This document shows positions 43,895 through 52,270 of a stretch of 64,000 bases of DNA, piece by piece. The notes beneath the pieces are model-generated. The model had not been told where the DNA came from, ran no database searches, and saw nothing but the letters and a program-made list of their open reading frames with translations. Each line of letters starts with the position of its first letter. The first letter of the stretch is position 1. The position numbers and the translations under genes were made by a program. The DNA comes from Nostoc linckia z4 (GTDB lineage: Bacteria; Cyanobacteriota; Cyanobacteriia; Cyanobacteriales; Nostocaceae), in the NCBI RefSeq assembly GCF_002608075.1, contig NZ_LAHA01000031.1, positions 3,521-67,520 of the forward strand, given 5' to 3'.

Positions 43895-45259
43895 TCACCA
43901 AAAAGCTTTTGCTTCACTCCCCTGTAAGACATCATACTTTTTATGGCTATTTATTTGCACTTTTTGAGAAATAAAAAATGCAATTATCATCAATTTTATT
44001 TTATTGATTACCGTATATAAATTAATTTTTTCATCTGCGATTACTAGTTTCCAAAATTTAATTGGATGGGTTAAAATAAAATAAGGAAAACCATGATTTA
44101 CCAACATTTTAATGTTATGTTTTCCGTAAAGTAAATTTAAGGGATAAGTAGAAACGAACCATCTATATATTTGTTCTATCCAAGCTTTTTTTTGGGGTTG
44201 TTCTATTGTCATATCCGTCATACTGGGAGTTCTATTTGTCGAAATGACATCTAAAAATATGTCGTCTATAAAGCCTGCATACTTAGCTAAGATGGTAAGT
44301 TGAGTATCTTCGCCTCTAATACCTGGATAATTTTTAGAAATCACTACTAATAAGCTCACCATCACATCAGTTCTACCAAATGTGCCTCCTCCACATTTAC
44401 ACTGAAAACCGCTGAATCTACCATGAGCAATATCCATAAACCATTGGATAGGAGGCACTTGCTCGCTAAAATCAGGCACTAAAACTTCAATTCCATCTAA
44501 TATTGCTTTTTGATAAACAGCAAACTTATTTCTGGTACTTAAAATATCAATTTTAGACTGATTTTGCAGTTCATTGACTATTAATTTTAAGCCATTAGAT
44601 TCTAAATCTATAACTGAATGATTGTGGGCAACTAAAAACTGAGATTCAGCGTCAAAAGTCACTAAAATGGCAGGTGGTATCCATCCATGTTCAATACTCT
44701 TGAGTAGTAATGAACCATAAATATCTCCCAAAATTCGGATTTTCCCTGCTGAGTGTTGCCCCTGTTTTTGATGTACAACAAATATTCTATGTCTGCATTG
44801 CAGAGGGTCAATGTTAGTTAAGTAATAAGGTTTTCCTTGGCACATTACATTATCAAATATTGATGCTGGAATATTATTGGCTAACTTTTCTTCAGTATAT
44901 AAATGAATAATTTCGGTATTTGGTAGCAAACTAAAACCATCTATAACAACTGGACATTCAAAGCCATTATTTAAACCAATGACTATATCAGCCATCATCC
45001 CTATTTCAGAAATTTGTTGAATAATTTTAGGGATAGTATAAGGTAAATAATTTTCGGCTCCTTTAGTAGTTGCAACTGTGCCTAATATTCTGGTGTTGTC
45101 AAAAGTATGATTAGTTTGAGTCCGAATCCAATCTCGATAATAGAGAACAGATTTGACATCTGCATTCAAAGTTCGATTTTGTTTTTCTCGTAATGTAATT
45201 TCTTCTGGTAAAAATTTTCTGAATTCATCAGATAATTTGAAAACATTATTCAAAAACAT
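43895..45259 (-). CDS. Putative glycosyltransferase-like protein, paralogue B
   Basis: The 454-aa protein is the paralogue of the one at 41132. The shared blocks include ITLREKQ near the N-terminus, ATTKGAENYLPYTIPKIIQQ, ILVTFDAES, and GRFSG followed by the cysteine-containing QCK. The C-terminal LQGSEAKAFW matches LQGNKAKAFW of copy A. Its start overlaps the end of the ABC exporter gene by 14 bases, so it is translated with it. The AAGGAG site upstream is strong. GT-A fold is inferred; the family is unnamed. Confidence 0.6.
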   Translation of the reverse strand: MFLNNVFKLSDEFRKFLPEEITLREKQNRTLNADVKSVLYYRDWIRTQTNHTFDNTRILGTVATTKGAENYLPYTIPKIIQQISEIGMMADIVIGLNNGFECPVVIDGFSLLPNTEIIHLYTEEKLANNIPASIFDNVMCQGKPYYLTNIDPLQCRHRIFVVHQKQGQHSAGKIRILGDIYGSLLLKSIEHGWIPPAILVTFDAESQFLVAHNHSVIDLESNGLKLIVNELQNQSKIDILSTRNKFAVYQKAILDGIEVLVPDFSEQVPPIQWFMDIAHGRFSGFQCKCGGGTFGRTDVMVSLLVVISKNYPGIRGEDTQLTILAKYAGFIDDIFLDVISTNRTPSMTDMTIEQPQKKAWIEQIYRWFVSTYPLNLLYGKHNIKMLVNHGFPYFILTHPIKFWKLVIADEKINLYTVINKIKLMIIAFFISQKVQINSHKKYDVLQGSEAKAFW

Positions 45260-46898
45260 TAATTTGCTCCTTTCTAATATTTAAATGTTCAGTTTTTACT
45301 TGACCGTATTCCAGCTTGACAATTCGATCTGCTAGATAAAAATATTGATCGTCGTGACTAATAACCAGTACAGTTTTTCCTCTATTCTTTAGCTCTGGGA
45401 GAAGTTGAGTGTAAAAAATTTCTTTGAATACAGGATCTTGATCTGATGCCCATTCATCAAACATATAGATGGGACGATCTTCGAGATAAGCAGTAAGCAA
45501 AGCAAGGCGTTTGCGTTGTCCTTGAGAAAGCTCTGTAGTGGAAAGTACGCCATTCTTTACCTTAACTTTGTGGTCAAGTTGCAATTTGGCGAGATATTTT
45601 TGAGTTTGGAAATCGAGATTTTGATTATCAAAACCCAGAAAGCGATCGAAAAGATAAAAATCAGAAAATACCACCGAAAATTGCTGACGATACCATTCTA
45701 TATTCTCGTTATTAATGGGATTACCATCTAGATAAATATTTCCTGTTTCAGGTATGTAAAGCCCAGTAATTAATTTAGCAAGAGTAGATTTACCACTACC
45801 ATTACCTCCTAAAATAAAAATAATTTCTCCTTGATGAAGTTTCAAGTTAATAGGCCCAAGTACAAAACTGTTTTCTTCTGGTTCGTGATAGTAACTATGA
45901 GTAATATTTTCCAGCTTTAAATGTTTCCATTTATGGGATATCAATAAAGTATCATCAACGATTTCATTTGCAGAATTTGTCAATGAAAGGCCTAAAGATT
46001 CTACTTTTTTTAAAGCAACTACCGCTCTAGTTATATTAGGCATTGTACTCATAATATACTCCAGAGGAGATATCAAGTAAATAATAGTTAGAGCGTATGC
46101 AGATAAAATTGTAGGATGAATTTTGTTAATTGCAGGTATAGCGAATAAAAGCAAACCAATGGCAACAAAAAATAAAATTTGTCCCCAACTAGCAGCGGCA
46201 GCAAATATACTCATACCCACAACATTATGCTGGCGAGAGGATAGAGCAGTCTTATGCAAATCTTCTGAGAGAAATGCTTGCCGTCGTCTGCGGTGTAGTT
46301 TGAGTTCCTTTGTACCTTGGGTTATGGCGCGGAAATGCTTAAATAATTTATCTTCCTGTTCGCGAGCCAGTTTCAAAAAAGACATGGCTTTCATTGTTGG
46401 TAATGAATAGCTAAATATTCCCAAGAACATAAAGCTAATACCTATAAGGAAAATAAGTCGAGATAACCAACCCAAATAAATTAGGCAAGCAATTACAATA
46501 GCAATATTAATACATAAAAAAGGAATAATAATAATTGTATTAGAAATTGTCTGGATATCTTCAACAAGGACAGCTAAAAGAGCATGAATACCAATTTTTT
46601 CTAACTGCTTTAAAGGCGATGCTAAAATCCGACGACTTAACAAAATCCGCAAATTGAGAATGGCTTTTTGTGAAACTTGAATTAATAAAATTTGAGAAAT
46701 AAAATTAGCAATTAGCCGTAGTATACACAGAGCAATAAAACTCCAGAATAGTATAGCTTTCGATGGTTGATTTTGATTTAGTGTTGTATTAATTAGGGCA
46801 ATTAAACCCGCAGCAGTACCACCGCTTAGAATGCCAGCTAACATTGCCAGACTGAGGTGAAGAGAAGAAGTACGTAATAGTAGGCGGATGAGGTTCAT
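45246..46898 (-). CDS. Cyclic-peptide-type ABC exporter (PvdE/SyrD-like)
   Basis: The 550-aa half-transporter has an N-terminal six-helix domain (about 1-295) and an ATPase domain (about 330-545): Walker A ILGGNGSGKST (about 363-372), signature LSQGQRKRLALL (about 457), Walker B PIYMFDEWASDQDP (about 476-489), and the H-loop VISHDDQYF. The Glu after Walker B Asp (DE) is kept. It should work as a homodimer exporting a peptide- or lipid-like product. It overlaps the downstream paralogue B gene by 14 bases. Such exporters often accompany non-ribosomal peptide or lipid clusters. Confidence 0.85.
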   Translation of the reverse strand: MNLIRLLLRTSSLHLSLAMLAGILSGGTAAGLIALINTTLNQNQPSKAILFWSFIALCILRLIANFISQILLIQVSQKAILNLRILLSRRILASPLKQLEKIGIHALLAVLVEDIQTISNTIIIIPFLCINIAIVIACLIYLGWLSRLIFLIGISFMFLGIFSYSLPTMKAMSFLKLAREQEDKLFKHFRAITQGTKELKLHRRRRQAFLSEDLHKTALSSRQHNVVGMSIFAAAASWGQILFFVAIGLLLFAIPAINKIHPTILSAYALTIIYLISPLEYIMSTMPNITRAVVALKKVESLGLSLTNSANEIVDDTLLISHKWKHLKLENITHSYYHEPEENSFVLGPINLKLHQGEIIFILGGNGSGKSTLAKLITGLYIPETGNIYLDGNPINNENIEWYRQQFSVVFSDFYLFDRFLGFDNQNLDFQTQKYLAKLQLDHKVKVKNGVLSTTELSQGQRKRLALLTAYLEDRPIYMFDEWASDQDPVFKEIFYTQLLPELKNRGKTVLVISHDDQYFYLADRIVKLEYGQVKTEHLNIRKEQINVFE

Positions 46899-47960
46899 AA
46901 TAGTAGTGAATTAACAATGGACAGGATTTTATCCGAGCCATGTTGTTTATTTATGCTTTAAGACTTGTGTCTGCTTAATACTGAAAATTTTAAAATCAAC
47001 TGCGGCTATAGGAATCATCTTTGATTTTTGAAATTCTATAGTGTAGTTGGGGAGTGGGGAGTAGGGAATAGAGAATCAGGGTTTACGAGTTGTAGCAAAT
47101 TTTTTCATCAAATCATAGTTTTATATTCAAGAAATTTTTAGTAAGCTGTTCCACGTAAAAATTGCACATTAATTCGTCAACAGCTGTTTACTTTTTACCG
47201 TTGATAGTCCACAGTCAAAGCTTCGACTGCGCTCAGCCTTGACCCTGAGCGGAATGGTCAACAGTCAGCAACCACGAATAATTTGCTTTTTTAGCGTGCA
47301 TTAGCTTATAAGCAATATCAATTCATGTTTGAATGAATTCAAAATGAGTTATTACTTTGCAGACATATAAGAACAGAAGTTTCTAAAACTAGTCCCTGGC
47401 AACAATCATATTATTACTGTTAAAACAGTATTTAAATTGCTTAATTAAGCTATAGACTTCTGATGTATAAGCATATTATCCCAGGGAGATACTCAATCGC
47501 AACTCATATGCAACTCGTAATATACAGTTATTAATCTTAGGGGCGCATAGCCATACACCCCTGATACTGCTAGGTTCAGGGGAAATAAGAAGTCAAAAAA
47601 AGAAAAAGGGATGCATCTTAAAGGGGAAAGGGAAAATAGCAAACCTTTCCCCCTTTCCCCTTCCCCTTTTCCCGACTTTTACAATAAGTCTAATGGGCAA
47701 GATACACAATTTATTTTTGTTTTGTTACTCTCGAAAAATAATAATAAGAGTAAAATTATGAAAATTTGATGCAATCTAGATTTGAGGCTTTATTTCCTAA
47801 TATAAACTAAAATTTATAGGCAAAAAATGGAAAATAAAGCTCCGTTAGAGTTTGGGCAATTGGATTCTACCAAAGTGACAAAAGAGGATTATTCAGCACT
47901 ATCTAAGACACAAGAACACTCAGCATACAGTGTGCTACACAGAGTTATCTCCACAATATT
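46899..47960. other. 1-kb repeat-rich intergenic region
   Basis: The region holds CTTCGACTGCGCTCAGCC (around 47221), a TAGGGGCG-type hairpin (47538-47563), a CTTTCCCC tract pair (47612-47680) and one 45-codon plus-strand frame at 47827. No family gene is recognised. It separates the exporter operon from the island at 47.9-49.9 kb. Confidence 0.5.
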
Positions 47961-47964
47961 TTAG
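47827..47964 (+). other. Possible 45-aa reading frame
   Basis: ATG to TAG gives a 45-aa hydrophilic product (MENKAPLEFGQLDSTKVTKE...). It has no obvious Shine-Dalgarno site, and nothing like it is recognised. It could be the start of a gene cut by the rearrangement at the island edge, since it ends at the AraC fragment. It is a weak call. Confidence 0.2.
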
Positions 47965-48203
47965 TGAATTCTGGCAAGATGGCGGGTGTCTTGAGGAGAT
48001 TGTATTGAACTAGCAGTTTCACTCACAGCTTCTCGCAGCCGCTCCACATCGCGCATCGGTGGCGCACCAAAGAGCCGCTTGTACTCCCGGTTGAAGTGCG
48101 AGGCATCGTCATACCCCACCCGGTAGGCAGCACTGGTCGCATCCAGGTTTTGCCCCAACATCAGACGGCGAGCCTCCTGGAGCCGCAGTTGCTTCTGGAA
48201 CAG
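47961..48203 (-). pseudogene. 3' end of an AraC-family regulator gene, truncated
   Basis: The minus-strand frame has LFQKQLRLQEARRLM, then AAYRVGYDDASHFNREYKRLFG, which is the double HTH of AraC-type regulators. The normal upstream sequence (about 200 residues, including the N-terminal domain) is missing: before LFQKQ the frame runs into unrelated sequence. The GC content and codon use are visibly richer than in the neighbouring cyanobacterial genes. It is a truncated import. Confidence 0.7.
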
Positions 48204-48268
48204 ATCGACGGTAGGGCTGTGGACTGGATGGAACAGGTCAGCGATGAACAGTATAGAGGAAGAGCTTA

Positions 48269-48799
48269 ATGCTTTGCAGAGGATTTCCTGGCAAGGGGAA
48301 AAATTGCCAGAAAAGAATGCTGATTTTGGTTCTCGCCCTGTTGATGTCCCTGAGTGACTCAGCCTGCCGTGCCGATAACAGTATGACCATTAGCCCCCCG
48401 TCAAAGATGCCGACTGAAATATCAACCAAGCAGGCAGACAGTATGAAGATCAACATCAAGGTCAAAGACAAAGTAATTACAGCTACTTTGATAGACAGCA
48501 AAACCACTCAGGATTTTATTTCTCTACTGCCATTAACGCTGACTTTAGAAGATTACGCGAAAACCGAAAAAATCAGTTATCTGTCAAGAAAATTATCCAC
48601 AGAAGATGCACCCCCAGGCAGCGATCCGGCTGTTGGAGATATTGCTTATTACGCTCCCTGGGGGAATTTGGCGATGTTTTATCAAGATTCTGGATATGCC
48701 AACGGACTAATTATCCTCGGAAAAATAGATGGTGGCATCGAGGCATTTAAAGTTCCTGACTCTGTAAAAGTGACAATCGAGCTTGTGCGATCGCACTAA
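48269..48799 (+). CDS. Cyclophilin-like fold secreted protein
   Basis: The maximal frame is 176 aa; the likely start is the ATG at 48317 (MLILVLALLMSL), which gives a signal peptide with cleavage near SACRADN. The mature part (about 65-175) has MKINIKVKDKVITATLID, then TLTLEDYAKTEKISYL and GDIAYYAPWGNLAMFYQ, matching the cyclophilin-like fold family (not true proline isomerases). It is in the more GC-rich block at 47.9-49.9 kb, upstream of a hydrolase, and such proteins often neighbour AraC regulators and hydrolases in other bacteria. Confidence 0.78.
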   Translation: MLCRGFPGKGKNCQKRMLILVLALLMSLSDSACRADNSMTISPPSKMPTEISTKQADSMKINIKVKDKVITATLIDSKTTQDFISLLPLTLTLEDYAKTEKISYLSRKLSTEDAPPGSDPAVGDIAYYAPWGNLAMFYQDSGYANGLIILGKIDGGIEAFKVPDSVKVTIELVRSH

Positions 48800-48864
48800 A
48801 GAGAGCAATCTGCCTATCAGAACTCAGAACATTTCGCCTCGTACCCACACATACGGAGAACTCA

Positions 48865-49863
48865 ATGAAATACCTCGTTCTAATACCAACCGTCTTGATT
48901 GGTGCAATCTACGCAACGGTGGCATTTTCCCTCGACAAAACACAAGTCTCTCATAAAATTTCCCAAGCATCCGTAAAGCAGTCCACTATCGTCGAGGGGG
49001 CGGACAACTTCTACAAGAGCGATAAGGTAACTATGCAGAAAGTTACGTTCAAAAACCAATACAACATGAAGGTTGCGGGAAATCTCTTCATTCCCAAAGC
49101 CTTGAATCGGAACGCTAAGAATTCCGCAATCATTGTCGGACACCCAATGGGCGCAGTCAAAGAACAAAGTGCAAACTTGTATGCCCAAAAATTAGCTGAA
49201 CAAGGGTTCATCACCTTGTCCCTCGATTTGTCCTTCTGGGGCGAGAGTGAGGGGCAGCCCCGCAACGTTGTTTCGCCGGATATTTATGCCGAAGATTTCA
49301 GTGCGGCGGTAGATTTTCTAGGTACTCAGTCATTCGTTGACAGGAACAGAATCGGCGTGCTGGGGATTTGTGGTAGCAGGAGCTTTGCCATCAGTGCCGC
49401 CAAAATCGACCCGCGCCTGAAGGCCATTGCCACAGTCAGTATGTACTATATGGGTGCAGCCAACCGTAACGGTTTGAGAAATTCTACAACCCTCGAACAG
49501 AGAAAGAAAGCGATCGCACAGGCGGCAAAACAACGCTATGCGGAATTCACGGGCGGCGAAACCAAATACACAAGCGGAACTGTGCATGAACTGAACGAGA
49601 ACTCCACCGCTATTGAGCGTGAGTTTTATGACTTCTACCGCACTTCCAGGGGCGAGTACACCCCCAAAGGTTCATCGCCAAAACTGACAACCCACCCGAC
49701 GCTGACCAGCAACGTCAAATTCATGAATTTCTACCCATTCAACGATATTGAGACGATTTCGCCTCGTCCTATGCTGTTCAATGTTGTGGCGTTTGCGATT
49801 GACCAGCCAGAAGATACAAACGCGAACGAATTTACGATTGGCCCAACCACGCAGCCTTGGTAA
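48865..49863 (+). CDS. Secreted alpha/beta hydrolase, C-terminally truncated
   Basis: The 332-aa protein has a signal peptide (about 1-22), then a dienelactone-hydrolase/alpha-beta-hydrolase-like domain: AIIVGHPMGAVKEQSA (about 93-108), LSLDLSFWGESEG, and the elbow GVLGICGSRSFAI where related proteins have GICGSGGFA. Homologous sequence stops after ISPRPMLF; the last 25 or so residues (FAIDQPEDTNANEF) do not fit the family and the usual C-terminal Asp and His region is absent. The gene looks cut and fused to foreign sequence, so activity is doubtful. Codon use is GC-rich. Confidence 0.7.
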   Translation: MKYLVLIPTVLIGAIYATVAFSLDKTQVSHKISQASVKQSTIVEGADNFYKSDKVTMQKVTFKNQYNMKVAGNLFIPKALNRNAKNSAIIVGHPMGAVKEQSANLYAQKLAEQGFITLSLDLSFWGESEGQPRNVVSPDIYAEDFSAAVDFLGTQSFVDRNRIGVLGICGSRSFAISAAKIDPRLKAIATVSMYYMGAANRNGLRNSTTLEQRKKAIAQAAKQRYAEFTGGETKYTSGTVHELNENSTAIEREFYDFYRTSRGEYTPKGSSPKLTTHPTLTSNVKFMNFYPFNDIETISPRPMLFNVVAFAIDQPEDTNANEFTIGPTTQPW

Positions 49864-50262
49864 GGATAGTGAGGTTGGTTATAGTCCGCTCAGGTGGCAC
49901 AGTGTTAAGTAGACTCGTATAACCAGGAATTCCCTGCCTTTTCAAGCAAGTGAGCGAAAGCGAAACTTGCTTATACCATTTCACTTTATAAATGATACAA
50001 ATACAAGCGTCAGGACGTAGGCTCTGCCTTCTTGCAGGGTACAGCCGTTCGCTCGTACAAGTATCAATATTTTGGTGAATTGGTATTAGGCAGCAATACG
50101 GTTTAGTTAAGGCTAAAAGTCTTTGTCAAAGTCAATTTTTTTAACGTAGACGTGCAGCGGCAAGACAGAGGCTACCGCATTCGCGTAGCGTCTCGTTAGA
50201 GAAGGACGCAAACACAAGGAAGAAATGCTTAACTGAACCGTATTAGATTAGACAGGCGAGTG
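49864..50262. other. Intergenic gap with a 150-bp MITE-like element
   Basis: The gap between the imported block and the polyketide operon contains a dispersed TACCATTTCAC/GGTGAATTGGTA repeat (49975-50088) and the element at 50095-50244. No gene is seen. Confidence 0.55.
50095..50244. mobile_element. 150-bp MITE-like element with AATACGGTTTAGTTAA ends
   Basis: AATACGGTTTAGTTAA at 50095-50110 is inverted at 50229-50244 (TTAACTGAACCGTATT) with one mismatch. The interior holds CGTAGACG...CGTAGCGTCTC pieces. There is no coding capacity. It ends 19 bases before the stop codon of the docking-domain gene. Confidence 0.65.
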
Positions 50263-52140
50263 TCAAATTCTGCATTCACCTATTTTAGATTTGAGAGAAG
50301 CAAAATGTTTTCCACCTAGTTCAATTTGTCCTTGTATACACCCATCTTTCAATCTTTGAACTAGATATTCTAAATCATGAGCTATAAAATTTGCACCATG
50401 ATCTGGTTCTATTAAACTCACTAAAGATATGTTGTTTTGTTGTTGATTAACTAAGCTAGAAATACCCAAAAAATTGAAGACGCCAGATTCATAAGTTCCG
50501 CAAGGAACAGAAGGATTATCAACACCAACGCAATGTTCATTTGGTTTAAACCAATCTAATGCTGGATAGCCGTGGAAATGAACGATTGGCGCACCATCTT
50601 TGATTAATTCAGGTGTATATAAAGCAGCTGAAAGACTGATAGCAAGCATGACATAGATATCGTAAGAAGGTTTCATGTCTACTAGCTCGGAACGAATCAC
50701 TTTAGGTAGTTGCAGATATAGCTTGTCTTTCAAACCAATTCTGATGGCATCATCAGCAATATTTAAGTTTGTTTTGTTAGATCCTGAGCGAGAACTTACT
50801 AACCAAATATCTGGTATCTGTCTAAATACATACTCTTCTAATTTTTTGATTTTGGCATAACGTCTACCTTTGTCATTTTGGCGAATTTCATGGCTGCTAA
50901 ACCCTGGAACAGGTAATAGATTTTCCCACTCATTTTTTGTGATTTCTATTTCTCCAAAATATTGTGGTGGTTCAGCGTAAGCAACAAAGCCATAGGAAAC
51001 ACCCGTTCTACCATTTATAATGGTACTGACTATATCTCTATGAGATTTTCGTTTGATAACTTTATCGAGCTTAAAACCAGGAGGAAATAAATCTGTTGAT
51101 GCCAATTCTTGACCTAATTTGACTAATTTTCCAGCATAAATAGATTCTTGAGGATTATACTGCTCTACCTCAAATCGACTTAATAAAAGCGGCGCAATTG
51201 GTACAAAAACTTTAGGAATCAACGACTTTAAAACAAAATTAGCGATTTCATTTCTTCTAAAAATGGAATCTGAAAGATTCATATTTAATATAGAAATCTT
51301 ATCAGATGATACTCCAATGACAATTTCTGAAAATGTTCTGATTAAGGTGTTTAAGCCAATATTAATTTTTTCTTTGTATGGAATCAGGGGATTTATAAAG
51401 TCACGATCTATGTTAGTAATGACAATTACTTGTGTTTTACTAGGATTATCAACATACTTCGCAGCATAATCTTCAGCCCAACTACTCAATCTAGCTATTT
51501 TAATTACAGGAATTTTGCGATTATTTAATATAACTCTAGAATAAATTTGATAGATGGTTTCTGCTAAAACAATGCCCAATTTTCTGACGAAAGAAGGAGG
51601 AATTTCAACATCAATAATTGCATTAACTTCTGATTTAACTCCCTTAAATTTAAAGTTTTGTTTTTTATTAATTATTGGGAGTATCAAGTCATAATTAAAT
51701 TCCGCGATCGCTTCTTCCCAAGATAAAATTTTCACACCATAATATTTTAGTTGTTCTTGCAATTCTTGGCGAAATTTCAAAATTTCTTGATTCTTGTAAG
51801 TGTTGGGTAAAGGTTTAAATGTAACTGTTAATTTTTGAGCCATAATTTTAGGATCGATAATTGGCGGTTTATATTCCACAGATGATTGCTGAGCAAATCC
51901 ACCAATTAAACGGCCAATTGTTTGTAGATTTAATCCTTGAGGTAAAGGAGTAGACTCTAAATCTACAGCGACATCCATTTCCTGCAAAAATGCTACAATT
52001 TCTGTTTTATAAGTAACTATTTTTTCCTGAATATCTGGTGTGATTACTCCTTTGGGAGAGCGAATCTTTAATTTGTCGTTATCAACCCACAAATCAACGC
52101 CCTGTTGTGTTAGGTTTGCTACCAGTTCTGATACGTTCAT
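50263..52140 (-). CDS. TubC-docking-domain protein with unrecognised C-terminal body
   Basis: The 625-aa protein starts with a TubC_N-type docking domain (about 1-52: LVANLTQQGVDLWVDNDKLK and ITPDIQEKIVTYKTEIVAFL), which normally joins subunits of NRPS/PKS lines. The remaining 570 residues are not recognised. Visible pieces include ARLSSWAEDYAAKYV (about 210), a basic segment KRKSHRDIVSTIINGRTGVSYG (about 355-380, split), DIYVMLAISLSAALYTPEL and a His/Cys-rich IVHFHGYPALDWFKP then NEHCVGVDNPSVPCGTYESG (about 520-550). It has AGGAG about 10 bases before the ATG and is last in the operon in this window. No known enzyme is proposed. Confidence 0.7.
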   Translation of the reverse strand: MNVSELVANLTQQGVDLWVDNDKLKIRSPKGVITPDIQEKIVTYKTEIVAFLQEMDVAVDLESTPLPQGLNLQTIGRLIGGFAQQSSVEYKPPIIDPKIMAQKLTVTFKPLPNTYKNQEILKFRQELQEQLKYYGVKILSWEEAIAEFNYDLILPIINKKQNFKFKGVKSEVNAIIDVEIPPSFVRKLGIVLAETIYQIYSRVILNNRKIPVIKIARLSSWAEDYAAKYVDNPSKTQVIVITNIDRDFINPLIPYKEKINIGLNTLIRTFSEIVIGVSSDKISILNMNLSDSIFRRNEIANFVLKSLIPKVFVPIAPLLLSRFEVEQYNPQESIYAGKLVKLGQELASTDLFPPGFKLDKVIKRKSHRDIVSTIINGRTGVSYGFVAYAEPPQYFGEIEITKNEWENLLPVPGFSSHEIRQNDKGRRYAKIKKLEEYVFRQIPDIWLVSSRSGSNKTNLNIADDAIRIGLKDKLYLQLPKVIRSELVDMKPSYDIYVMLAISLSAALYTPELIKDGAPIVHFHGYPALDWFKPNEHCVGVDNPSVPCGTYESGVFNFLGISSLVNQQQNNISLVSLIEPDHGANFIAHDLEYLVQRLKDGCIQGQIELGGKHFASLKSKIGECRI

Positions 52141-52270
52141 AGTTGAATAATCTCCTAATTTTTTTCATTTTGTTTTATCAGTCTTTGAAGCAGAATTTAA
52201 AAATAAATACAGAATTTGTAATCGGTGGTTGGATGGTTCATGATTAATTCTCATTATTTAAGTAATATTT

